Part shown: positions 16,595 to 23,926 of the stretch, piece by piece
Numbering within the stretch: position 1 is the stretch's first letter
Layout: every line of letters starts with the position of its first letter
Assembly: GCA_013001885.1 (NCBI GenBank)
Contig: JABDLD010000001.1
Location: 1-36,521 of the forward strand
Direction: 5' to 3'
DNA length: 36,521 bases
Origin: Lysobacterales bacterium
Lineage (GTDB): Bacteria; Pseudomonadota; Gammaproteobacteria; Xanthomonadales; SZUA-36
Position numbers and translations under genes: made by a program
The notes under the pieces: generated by a model
The model's input: the letters and a program-made list of their open reading frames with translations, nothing else
What the model was told of the DNA's origin: nothing
The model's database searches: none

Positions 16595-17722
16595 ATGGCC
16601 CGTAACTGGATTTCATTTCCCCGCATGCAAGGCGAGACCTCCCGCCAGGCGCACTGCGACCTGCCGGCGGGCAGCTATGAACGCGAACTCGGCCGGGAAG
16701 GGTTTTTTGGCCCGGCCACCCACATGTATCACCGCCACCGTCCAACCGACTGGCTGCGGTTTGAAGGTGAGCTCAAACCGCGCGCGTTCGACACCAACCG
16801 GCTGGGGGATTTCGGTTCAATGCCCTGGGATGCTTACGGCCTGCTGCACAACGCACACGTGAAGGTCCGTTGCTGGGGCATGCAGGATTCCATGGACCAG
16901 CTGGCGCGCAACGCCGATGGCGACGAACTGCTGTTCGTTCACCAGGGTTCGGGGCACCTGTTCTGCGACTATGGGCACCTGGATGTCCGCGAGGGCGACT
17001 ACATCGTGATTCCGCGCGGCACCCTGTGGCGGCTGGAATCGCGGGAACCGATGCAGCTGCTGCTGATCGAGGCCACGGGCGGCAGCTATTCACTGCCCGA
17101 CAAGGGCATGCTGGGGCCGCACGCAATTTTTGATCCCGCCATCCTGGATACCCCGGTGATCGACGAGCGGTTCATCGACCAGCAGGATGAGACAGAGTGG
17201 GAAATCCTGGTGAAAAGCCGCGGCCGGGTCAGCAAGATCGTCTACCCGTTCAACCCCCTTGACGCGATCGGCTGGAAAGGCGACCTGGCGCCGGTGCGGG
17301 TCAACTGGCGCGATATCCGCCCGGTGCTCAGCGACCGTTATCACCTGCCGCCCTCGGCCCACACGACTTTTGTCGCAAACCGCTTCGTGGTGTGCACTTT
17401 TGCGCCGCGGCCGTTCGAATCCGACCCGGGCGCGCTCAAAGTGCCTTTTTTCCACAATAACGACGACTACGACGAGGTCATTTTCTATCACCAGGGTGAA
17501 TTCTTCAGCCGGGACAATATTCACCCGGGTATGATTACCTATCACCCGGTCGGTTTCACGCACGGGCCGCACCCCAAAGCACTGGCGAACGCTTTTGAGC
17601 AAAAATCCGGCGGAACCGACGAGGTAGCGGTGATGATCGACACCCGGGACGCGCTGGAGATCGATGAGACTGCCGCGGCGATCGAGTGGGACGGATACGC
17701 TGATTCCTGGAGCACCCGGTAG
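16595..17722 (+). CDS. hmgA: Homogentisate 1,2-dioxygenase, short type
   Basis: Iron-dependent dioxygenase that opens the ring of homogentisate to maleylacetoacetate in tyrosine and phenylalanine breakdown. The protein has 375 residues, shorter than the roughly 430-445 of the well-studied enzymes but similar to a known short bacterial group. It is a bicupin: GDYIVIPRGTLWRL (about 134-147) in the N-terminal cupin and the metal site in the second, with H287 (FFHNNDDYDEV), E294 and H323 (FTHGPHP) as likely iron ligands. The ATG at 16595 fits the family N-terminus and has GGAA eight bases upstream; an open frame reaching back to 16127 runs through the marR gene and is not used. fahA and maiA follow. 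Confidence 0.9.
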   Translation: MARNWISFPRMQGETSRQAHCDLPAGSYERELGREGFFGPATHMYHRHRPTDWLRFEGELKPRAFDTNRLGDFGSMPWDAYGLLHNAHVKVRCWGMQDSMDQLARNADGDELLFVHQGSGHLFCDYGHLDVREGDYIVIPRGTLWRLESREPMQLLLIEATGGSYSLPDKGMLGPHAIFDPAILDTPVIDERFIDQQDETEWEILVKSRGRVSKIVYPFNPLDAIGWKGDLAPVRVNWRDIRPVLSDRYHLPPSAHTTFVANRFVVCTFAPRPFESDPGALKVPFFHNNDDYDEVIFYHQGEFFSRDNIHPGMITYHPVGFTHGPHPKALANAFEQKSGGTDEVAVMIDTRDALEIDETAAAIEWDGYADSWSTR

Positions 17723-17753
17723 GCTGAACTGTATTTCAAACTGGAGCTGAACA

Positions 17754-18740
17754 TTGAAACTCGCATCACTGAAAACGGGCGGCCGCGACGGCACGCTCAT
17801 CGTTGTCAACCGCGCTCTGACGCAATTCGTTGCCGTGCCGGACATCGCGGAAACGCTGCAGGAAGCGCTGGACGACTGGGCCCTCGCGGCTCCGCGTCTC
17901 AATTCCATCTCAGAGGCGCTGAACCTCGGGCACTGCGAAGATGCGCAGCGACTGGATTTCACCGCGCTGGCTTCACCCTTGCCGCGCGCCTACGAGTTCG
18001 TGGACGGCAGCGCCTATTTGCCGCACGTTGAGCGGGTGCGCCGCGCGCGCGGAGCCGAGGTTCCCGCTTCATTTTACGAAGATCCGCTGATGTACCAGGC
18101 CGTTTCGGCCGGATTCCTGGGGCCGCGGGACCCGGTCGCTGTGGTCAGTGAAGACTACGGGATAGATTTCGAAGCGGAGGTTGTGGTGATCACCGACGAT
18201 GTGCCGATGGCGGTTTCCGCCGGGCAGGCGGCTGACCATATTCAGCTGGTCGGGCTGATCAACGACGTCAGCCTGCGCAACCTGATCCCCGGCGAGTTGG
18301 CCAAGGGCTTCGGATTCCTGCAGTCGAAACCGCGCTCTGCGCTCTCACCCGTACTGGCCACCCCCGATGAGCTGGGGGACGCCTGGCAGGACAGTGTGGT
18401 GCACAGGCCGCTGCATTCCTGGCTCAACGGCGAACGCTTTGGCGAACCCGAGGCCGGCGTCGACATGCAGTTCAATTTCGCCGAGTTGGTGGCACACGCC
18501 GCCCGCACCCGGCCGCTCGCCGCCGGCACCATCGTCGGGTCGGGGACCGTGGCCAACGAGGACGAAGGCAAGGGCGCATCCTGTCTGGCCGAGCTCCGGA
18601 TGCTTGAAATCATCGCCGGCGGCAAGCCGCAAACGCCTTTCATGAGTTTCGGCGACTCGATTCGTATAGAAATGTTCGACAATGAAGGGGAAAGCATTTT
18701 TGGCGCAATCGAGCAGGTGATCGAACCGCATGCCGGTTGA
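17754..18740 (+). CDS. fahA: Fumarylacetoacetate hydrolase family protein
   Basis: Last enzyme of the homogentisate pathway, hydrolysing fumarylacetoacetate to fumarate and acetoacetate. The 328-residue protein has an N-terminal domain of about 80 residues (SLKTGGRDGTLIVV) and the FAH catalytic fold, with metal ligands visible at E140 and E142 (DFEAEVVV) and D171 (LINDVSLRN), and VGSGTVANEDEGKG near residue 262. Translation starts at a TTG (17754) with GGAG seven bases before it. It overlaps maiA by 11 nt, and its place between hmgA and maiA supports the specific assignment. Confidence 0.9.
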   Translation: MKLASLKTGGRDGTLIVVNRALTQFVAVPDIAETLQEALDDWALAAPRLNSISEALNLGHCEDAQRLDFTALASPLPRAYEFVDGSAYLPHVERVRRARGAEVPASFYEDPLMYQAVSAGFLGPRDPVAVVSEDYGIDFEAEVVVITDDVPMAVSAGQAADHIQLVGLINDVSLRNLIPGELAKGFGFLQSKPRSALSPVLATPDELGDAWQDSVVHRPLHSWLNGERFGEPEAGVDMQFNFAELVAHAARTRPLAAGTIVGSGTVANEDEGKGASCLAELRMLEIIAGGKPQTPFMSFGDSIRIEMFDNEGESIFGAIEQVIEPHAG

Positions 18741-19395
18741 TTCCACCCGCGAACTCGTACTTTATTCCTATTGGCGCAGTTCGTCGGCTTACCGCGTGCG
18801 CATTGCGCTGAACCTGAAAGGTATTGAATACCGGCAGCTACCGGTCCATCTCGTCCGCGAAGGAGGGGAGCAGCACCGGGCTGAATACCGCGCGATCAAT
18901 CCATTGGGGCTGGTTCCTGCGCTGGTCCACAACGGCCATACTCTGGTCCAGTCAATGGCCATCTGTGAGTATCTCGAACAGGTCTTTCCCGCGCAACCCC
19001 TGTTGCCCGCCGATGCCGCCGAAAGGGCGCGCGTCAGGGGTATTGCGCAGTCCATTACCAGCGAGATACAGCCGCTGAATAATCTGGGTGTGATCAACTA
19101 TCTGAAGCGCGAACTGGAGGCCGGCGACAACCAGGTCAATGACTGGTATGGGCACTGGATAGCCCGTGGTTTTTCGGCGGTTGAATCGTGGCTCTCCGCT
19201 GCTTCGGCCGGGACCTGTTGCCACGGCGACGCGCCCACCCTGGCGGACTGTTTCCTGGTTCCCCAGGTTTATAACGCGGAGCGGTTTGCCTGTGACCTGG
19301 AGCCTTATCCCAATATTCGAAGGATAACCGCTCATTGCCGTGCACTGCCGGCATTTCAGCGGGCCGCGCCGGAAAATCAACCCGATGCGGTGTAA
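18730..19395 (+). CDS. maiA: Maleylacetoacetate isomerase (zeta-class GST)
   Basis: Glutathione-dependent cis-trans isomerase that turns maleylacetoacetate into fumarylacetoacetate, the step between HmgA and FahA. The 221-residue protein has the zeta-class signature SYWRSSSAYRVRIALNLKG at residues 13-31 with the active-site serines, the thioredoxin-fold glutathione segment NPLGLVPAL and QSMAICEYLEQ, and the helical C-terminal domain (SEIQPLNNLGV, GDAPTLADCFLVPQVYNA). The gene overlaps fahA, so the operon reads hmgA-fahA-maiA. The dioxygenase making homogentisate (hpd) is not in the window. Confidence 0.95.
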   Translation: MPVDSTRELVLYSYWRSSSAYRVRIALNLKGIEYRQLPVHLVREGGEQHRAEYRAINPLGLVPALVHNGHTLVQSMAICEYLEQVFPAQPLLPADAAERARVRGIAQSITSEIQPLNNLGVINYLKRELEAGDNQVNDWYGHWIARGFSAVESWLSAASAGTCCHGDAPTLADCFLVPQVYNAERFACDLEPYPNIRRITAHCRALPAFQRAAPENQPDAV

Positions 19396-19410
19396 TCAGG
19401 CCACGGGGAC

Positions 19411-19439
19411 TTAACTCCGGTGCGCGCTTGAGTCATAAT
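19411..19439 (+). promoter_or_regulatory. Predicted promoter of the lipoprotein pair
   Basis: TTAACT (19411-19416) and CATAAT (19434-19439) are 17 bp apart on the plus strand, about 32 bp before the ATG of the DUF4398-like gene. No operator-like repeat is seen. Confidence 0.45.
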
Positions 19440-19470
19440 CCCCTGTTGACTCTGCGGAACACTCAATGCC

Positions 19471-19836
19471 ATGAGAAACCTGATTCCTTTGATACTCGCG
19501 CTGCTCCTCGCGTCTTGCGCAACGCCGAAACCGACGCCCGATGCATTTACAGATGCCGAAGAAGCCATTGAATCCGCCATTCGCGCCGGGGCGGAAGAAC
19601 ACTCGCCCGTTGAGCTCCGATTCGCGCGTGAAAAACTGGCCGAGGCGCGCAAAGGAATGGACTTCAAACAATACGACAAGTCGATTTACCTGATCGAGCA
19701 GTCAGAAATCAATTCCGAACTTGCGATTGAAAAATCACGCGCCGCCGAGGCCCGGGCCAAGGTTGCTGAACAGGCCCGTGAAAATGCGATCCTGCGTGAA
19801 GACTTCGAATCCACCTACGGGGAGACATTCAAGTGA
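19471..19836 (+). CDS. DUF4398-like lipoprotein
   Basis: A 121-residue lipoprotein. The signal peptide ends in the lipobox LLASC, with C16 as the lipidated residue. The mature protein is charged and almost wholly helical, with the DUF4398 pattern: residues that resemble A..AI..A...GA...SP.EL..AREKL..A, followed by alternating Glu/Ala/Lys helices. The gene overlaps the next one by 4 nt as GTGA, so the two proteins are made together. The function of this domain is not known; the partner suggests a role at the cell envelope near peptidoglycan. Confidence 0.85.
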   Translation: MRNLIPLILALLLASCATPKPTPDAFTDAEEAIESAIRAGAEEHSPVELRFAREKLAEARKGMDFKQYDKSIYLIEQSEINSELAIEKSRAAEARAKVAEQARENAILREDFESTYGETFK

Positions 19837-20822
19837 AGCAGCAAAGAATCAGGATCATACTTGCAGTGATCATGGTGTTCGGGATGGCTGCCTGTACGAC
19901 CGCTCCCAAGCAGGACCTTGCAATGCAGCAGGTGCGCTCGCAGCTGGACGCGCTGCAATCTGACGAGGAACTGGCCGGCTATGCCCCGCTGGCGGTGGGT
20001 GAAGCAGAACGCGCGGTGCGCCAGGCGGAGACCGCGACCGGGGACAAAACCCGACGGATTCACCTGATTTACATGGCAGATCGCAGAATCCAGATTGCCC
20101 GGGTGATGGCGCAAAGAGGGCAATCGGAAGCGGAATTCCGGCGTCTGGGCGATGAACGCAGCGCCCTGCTGTTGAAGGCCAGCCAGCTTGAGGCCGAGCG
20201 TGCCCGGCTGGAGGCTGAGCGGGCGCGGATCATGTCGCAGGCAACAGCAGAAGATGCCCGCCGGGCACGCGAGGAAGCCCTTGAGGCACAGCAGCGGGAA
20301 GCAGCATCCATGCGGGATGCGGAACAGGCCCTGGAAGAAGCCCAGCAGGCAAAGGCGCTGGCTGCCTCCAGTGTCACTCAGGCCGAATTAGCGCGCCGGG
20401 AAGCCGATCTTGCGCTTGAGCAGGCCGATACCCTGCGCAGACAGCTGGAGAATCTGCAGCTGCGTCAGACCGAGAGCGGTGTGGTCGTTACGCTGGGCGA
20501 CGTGTTGTTCGAAAGCGGCGAAACCCAGTTACGCGAAGATGCTCTGGCCAGCCTGGTGGAAGTTGTTGATTTGCTGCAGTCGGAGCCAGATAAGAAGATC
20601 CGGATCGAAGGCCATACGGACTCGACCGGCGACGCCGAGACCAACATGGAAATATCCGCACTGCGTGCTTCTGCGGTGCTGAATGCGCTGGTATCACTCG
20701 GTGTGGATGCGGCGCGGTTCACTTCCGCAGGAATGGGTGAAGATTTTCCGATTGCTACGAACGACACGGAGGAGGGAAGGCGCCAGAATCGCCGTGTGGA
20801 CGTGATCCTGCTCGATAAATAG
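19833..20822 (+). CDS. OmpA-family lipoprotein with DUF4398-like and coiled-coil regions
   Basis: A 329-residue lipoprotein with GTG start overlapping the previous stop. The lipobox is GMAAC with C21. Residues about 25-100 repeat the DUF4398-like pattern (LAGYAPLAVGEAERAVRQAE) of its neighbour, 105-215 form a long Ala/Glu/Arg-rich coiled coil, and 215-328 are an OmpA peptidoglycan-binding domain (GDVLFESGETQL, IEGHTDSTGDAETN, and the closing GRRQNRRVDVIL). It probably spans from a membrane anchor through the periplasm to the cell wall. Two coupled genes sharing the same domain suggests a working pair. Confidence 0.9.
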   Translation: MKQQRIRIILAVIMVFGMAACTTAPKQDLAMQQVRSQLDALQSDEELAGYAPLAVGEAERAVRQAETATGDKTRRIHLIYMADRRIQIARVMAQRGQSEAEFRRLGDERSALLLKASQLEAERARLEAERARIMSQATAEDARRAREEALEAQQREAASMRDAEQALEEAQQAKALAASSVTQAELARREADLALEQADTLRRQLENLQLRQTESGVVVTLGDVLFESGETQLREDALASLVEVVDLLQSEPDKKIRIEGHTDSTGDAETNMEISALRASAVLNALVSLGVDAARFTSAGMGEDFPIATNDTEEGRRQNRRVDVILLDK

Positions 20823-20839
20823 TCCAACCGTTCTGCCCC

Positions 20840-20868
20840 TTGCCGAACGCCCTTAATTGCGTTAGATT
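20840..20868 (+). promoter_or_regulatory. Possible promoter of the DUF465 gene
   Basis: TTGCCG (20840-20845) and TAGATT (20863-20868) lie 17 bp apart just after the OmpA-family gene. A transcript from here would have a leader of nearly 200 nt. The match is moderate and rests on hexamers alone. Confidence 0.35.
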
Positions 20869-20995
20869 TATAGCAGGCAAATGGTTTTTTCAACTGAAAT
20901 CGGAGTTCGCGGATAATGGCTTTTCAAGCTGGCATCCGTGACATGTCACCTGCTGAACTCCTTTTCTGTCTTTTATTCCAAATCACATCTTGTTC

Positions 20996-21038
20996 AGGCG
21001 AAGTTCGTCGGCGCACCTTATGCCCGTTGGCTTCGCCT
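20996..21038 (+). other. Hairpin upstream of the DUF465 gene
   Basis: AGGCGAAG (20996-21003) and CTTCGCCT (21031-21038) pair perfectly around 27 bases that can partly fold again, followed by ACTGTTTTGTTA. It could end transcription coming from the OmpA-family gene or act as a leader structure for the small gene, whose ribosome-binding site lies about 20 bases downstream. Confidence 0.5.
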
Positions 21039-21071
21039 ACTGTTTTGTTACGTTAATTTCGGAGGATTCCT

Positions 21072-21287
21072 ATGTTCGAGCACCACCAGGAAGAAATGGA
21101 AAAACTGATGAAAGAAAACGAAGACTTTCTTCGTATCTACAACCGTCATCAGGAACTGGATAAACGGGTTACTGCTGCCGAAGTCGGCACGGCGCCGATG
21201 GAAGACCTCGCTTTGAACAAGCTGAAGAAGGAAAAGCTCTGGGCCAAAGATCAATTGGCCAGAATCATGGAAGCATCCCGGCCCTGA
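21072..21287 (+). CDS. DUF465 (YdcH-like) small protein
   Basis: A 71-residue, highly charged, wholly helical protein of the DUF465/YdcH family: MFEHHQEEMEKLMKENEDF followed by RIYNRHQELDKRV and the closing LKKEKLWAKDQLARIM that mark the family. GGAGG lies six bases before the ATG and a good terminator follows, so it is a separate, well-translated small gene. The function is not known; members are often abundant cytoplasmic proteins. Confidence 0.88.
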   Translation: MFEHHQEEMEKLMKENEDFLRIYNRHQELDKRVTAAEVGTAPMEDLALNKLKKEKLWAKDQLARIMEASRP

Positions 21288-21307
21288 CCGGAAACTCACC
21301 CTGGACT

Positions 21308-21340
21308 AACGGCCGGGCATCAATACCCGGCCGTTTTCAT
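21308..21340 (+). terminator. Rho-independent terminator after the DUF465 gene
   Basis: A perfect 10-bp stem, AACGGCCGGG (21308-21317) with CCCGGCCGTT (21326-21335), encloses an eight-base loop and is followed by TTCATTT. It separates the small gene from the cystathionine genes that start at 21372. Confidence 0.9.
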
Positions 21341-21371
21341 TTCCTGGCACCTGATTAACCGAGGCTTGCCG

Positions 21372-22745
21372 ATGTCCGTATTCGATAACGTTCTGGGCTT
21401 GATAGGCCAAACCCCCGTTGTGAAAATCAACCATCTCGATACCGGCCCCTGCGAGCTGTTTATCAAGCTGGAGAGCCAGAATCCCGGTGGTTCTATCAAG
21501 GACCGGATTGGTCTGAAGATGATCGAAGATGCCGAAGCCTCCGGCCATATCAGCCCGGGCTCAACCCTGGTGGAAGGCACGGCGGGAAATACAGGCCTGG
21601 GTCTCGCGCTGGTCGCCGCCCAGAAAGGCTACCGCCTGATCCTGGTGATCCCCGATAAAATGAGCCGGGAGAAAATCTCGAACCTGAAGGCCATGGGTGC
21701 GGAGGTGGTTCTGACCCGCTCGGATGTTGCCAAGGGCCATCCGGAATACTACCAGGACCTGGCAAAACGCCTGGCGTCCGAGATCGACGGCGCCTTCTTC
21801 ATCAACCAGTTCAGCAATCCTTCGAACCCGCAGGCGCACGAGGAGGTGACCGGGCCCGAAATCTGGGAGCAGATGGAAAAGAACCTCGATGCGATCGTAC
21901 TGGGTGTGGGCTCCAGCGGCACCGTAACCGGCCTGTCGCGTTATTTTGCACGCGAGGCGCCCGGGTTGGAGCTGGTGCTGGCCGATCCGGAAGGTTCCAT
22001 CCTGGCGGAGTACATCAACAAGGGAACCCTCGCAACCAAGAGCGGGAGCTGGCTGGTCGAGGGAATTGGTGAGGATTTTCTGCCGACGATCAGCGATTTT
22101 ACCCGGGTCAGCAAAGCCTATTGCATCAGCGACCGGGAGAGTTTTCGCATGGGCCGGGAATTGCTGGTGCGTGAGGGCGTACTCGGGGGATCATCCACCG
22201 GCACCCTGCTGGCCGCCGCGCTGCGCTACTGCCGGGAACAGCAGGAGCCGAAAAGAGTACTGACCTTTGCCTGCGATACGGGAAACCGGTACCTGTCCAA
22301 AATGTACAACGACTTCTGGATGCGCGACCAGGGCTTTCTCGACGTGGAAAATTACGGTGACCTGAGAGATTTGATTGCCCGCCCTTACCAGTCACATGAC
22401 ACAGTGGTCATCGGGCCGGACGAGCCTCTTGCCAATGCATACAAGCGCATGAAAATCTACGATGTGTCGCAGTTGCCGGTCATCAGCGAGGACCGGCTGG
22501 TGGGCATCCTGGATGAATCCGATCTGCTGCTGGCCGTTGCAGAGGATTCAGACCGGTTTGATGATCCGGTGCGCAGCGCTATGGCGACCAACCTGACGGA
22601 GATCGGAGTGAACGCCGATATCAGTGAGCTGATGCCGATTTTCAATAGCGACTTTGTCGCGATCGTCAAAGACGGCGAGCAGTTTCTGGGCCTGATCACG
22701 CGCGTTGATCTGCTCAATTACCTGCGCAGGAAGACGGACCGCTGA
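21372..22745 (+). CDS. cbs: Cystathionine beta-synthase with CBS-domain pair
   Basis: PLP enzyme that condenses serine and homocysteine to cystathionine, the first step of reverse transsulfuration. The 457-residue protein has the fold-type II core (1 to about 325) with the PLP lysine K43 in GGSIKDRIG, the substrate loop EGTAGNTGLGLA (69-80), and the phosphate loop GVGSSGTVTG; two CBS domains (about 335-455) follow and may bind an adenosyl effector. It lacks the N-terminal haem domain of animal enzymes. I chose the ATG at 21372, preceded by GAGG, over a TTG two codons upstream. Its stop overlaps the next start as TGATG. Confidence 0.92.
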   Translation: MSVFDNVLGLIGQTPVVKINHLDTGPCELFIKLESQNPGGSIKDRIGLKMIEDAEASGHISPGSTLVEGTAGNTGLGLALVAAQKGYRLILVIPDKMSREKISNLKAMGAEVVLTRSDVAKGHPEYYQDLAKRLASEIDGAFFINQFSNPSNPQAHEEVTGPEIWEQMEKNLDAIVLGVGSSGTVTGLSRYFAREAPGLELVLADPEGSILAEYINKGTLATKSGSWLVEGIGEDFLPTISDFTRVSKAYCISDRESFRMGRELLVREGVLGGSSTGTLLAAALRYCREQQEPKRVLTFACDTGNRYLSKMYNDFWMRDQGFLDVENYGDLRDLIARPYQSHDTVVIGPDEPLANAYKRMKIYDVSQLPVISEDRLVGILDESDLLLAVAEDSDRFDDPVRSAMATNLTEIGVNADISELMPIFNSDFVAIVKDGEQFLGLITRVDLLNYLRRKTDR

Positions 22746-23926
22746 TGAGCAATAGCGAGACCAGAAAAACGAAGCTGGCGACCCGCGTTATCCACGCCGG
22801 TCAGCAGCCGGACCCGTCCACCGGCGCGATCATGACGCCCATTTACGCCAGTTCCACCTATGTGCAACGCAGCCCCGGCGACCACCAGGGTTGGGAATAC
22901 TCGCGCAGCCATAACCCGACCCGCGACGCCTATGAAAAATGCATTGCGGACCTCGAGGGCGGCATCCGCGGTTTTGCTTTTTCCTCGGGGATGGCGGCGA
23001 CGGCGACCCTTCTCGAGTTGCTCGATTCCGGCGATCACGTGGTGGCCGGCGATGACCTGTACGGCGGAACGTTCCGGCTGTTTCACCGGGTCAGGGAACG
23101 ATCGGCTAATCTGCGGTTCAGCTTCGCCAACCTGGAAGACACCGACCGGATGCGTGACGCGGTGCAGCCGGGTACGCGCATGGTGTGGGTAGAAACACCG
23201 ACCAATCCCATGCTGAAGATCGTGGATATTGCCGCGGCCGCAGAGATTGCCCATGCCGCCGGCGCCCTGCTGGTGGTGGACAATACGTTTGCCAGCCCCA
23301 TGCTGCAAAGGCCGCTGGGGCTCGGCGCTGATATCGTCATGCACTCGGCCACCAAGTATCTGAACGGCCACTCCGACATGATCGGAGGCGTCGCCGTCGT
23401 TCGCGACGACCCGGAACTTGCCGAAAGACTCTGGTTCCTGCTCAATTCCGCCGGGGCTATTCAGGGCCCGTTCGACAGCTTTCTTGCGATGCGCGGCCTG
23501 AAGACCCTGGCGCTGAGAATGCAGGCCCATTCGGCCAATGCGCTTGAGATAGCCCGCTGGCTGACTGCGCATCCGGCAGTTGAACGTGTGATCTATCCGG
23601 GGCTACCCGAACATCCTCAGCACGACCTGGCCATGAGCCAGATGGGCGGGCAGGGTGGGGGCATTATCAGTATCGACGTCCGCGGCGGTCTTGAAAGTAC
23701 CCGCCGCATGCTGGAGCGTTGTGAGCTGTTTTCGCTGGCAGAGAGCCTGGGCGGCGTGGAGAGCCTGATCAATCATCCCGCCATCATGACGCATGCTTCG
23801 GTGCCGGCCGACATCCGCGCGCGGCTAGGCATCAGCGATACGCTGGTGCGCCTGTCGGTGGGGGTTGAGGATGCCGATGACCTGAAGGCTGATCTCGACC
23901 AGGCGCTGAGCGGCCTGGAGGCCTAA
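22745..23926 (+). CDS. Cystathionine gamma-lyase (Cys/Met metabolism PLP family)
   Basis: Fold-type I PLP enzyme that splits cystathionine to cysteine, 2-oxobutyrate and ammonia. The 393-residue protein has YSRSHNPTRDAYE (52-64), SSGMAATATLLELL, D179 in VVDNTFASP holding the cofactor ring, and K204 in HSATKYLNGHSD forming the Schiff base. The family includes gamma-synthases that look very similar; coupling to cystathionine beta-synthase by a 1-nt overlap favours the lyase (reverse transsulfuration) reading. Its stop overlaps that of the convergent gene by 4 nt. Confidence 0.9.
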   Translation: MSNSETRKTKLATRVIHAGQQPDPSTGAIMTPIYASSTYVQRSPGDHQGWEYSRSHNPTRDAYEKCIADLEGGIRGFAFSSGMAATATLLELLDSGDHVVAGDDLYGGTFRLFHRVRERSANLRFSFANLEDTDRMRDAVQPGTRMVWVETPTNPMLKIVDIAAAAEIAHAAGALLVVDNTFASPMLQRPLGLGADIVMHSATKYLNGHSDMIGGVAVVRDDPELAERLWFLLNSAGAIQGPFDSFLAMRGLKTLALRMQAHSANALEIARWLTAHPAVERVIYPGLPEHPQHDLAMSQMGGQGGGIISIDVRGGLESTRRMLERCELFSLAESLGGVESLINHPAIMTHASVPADIRARLGISDTLVRLSVGVEDADDLKADLDQALSGLEA

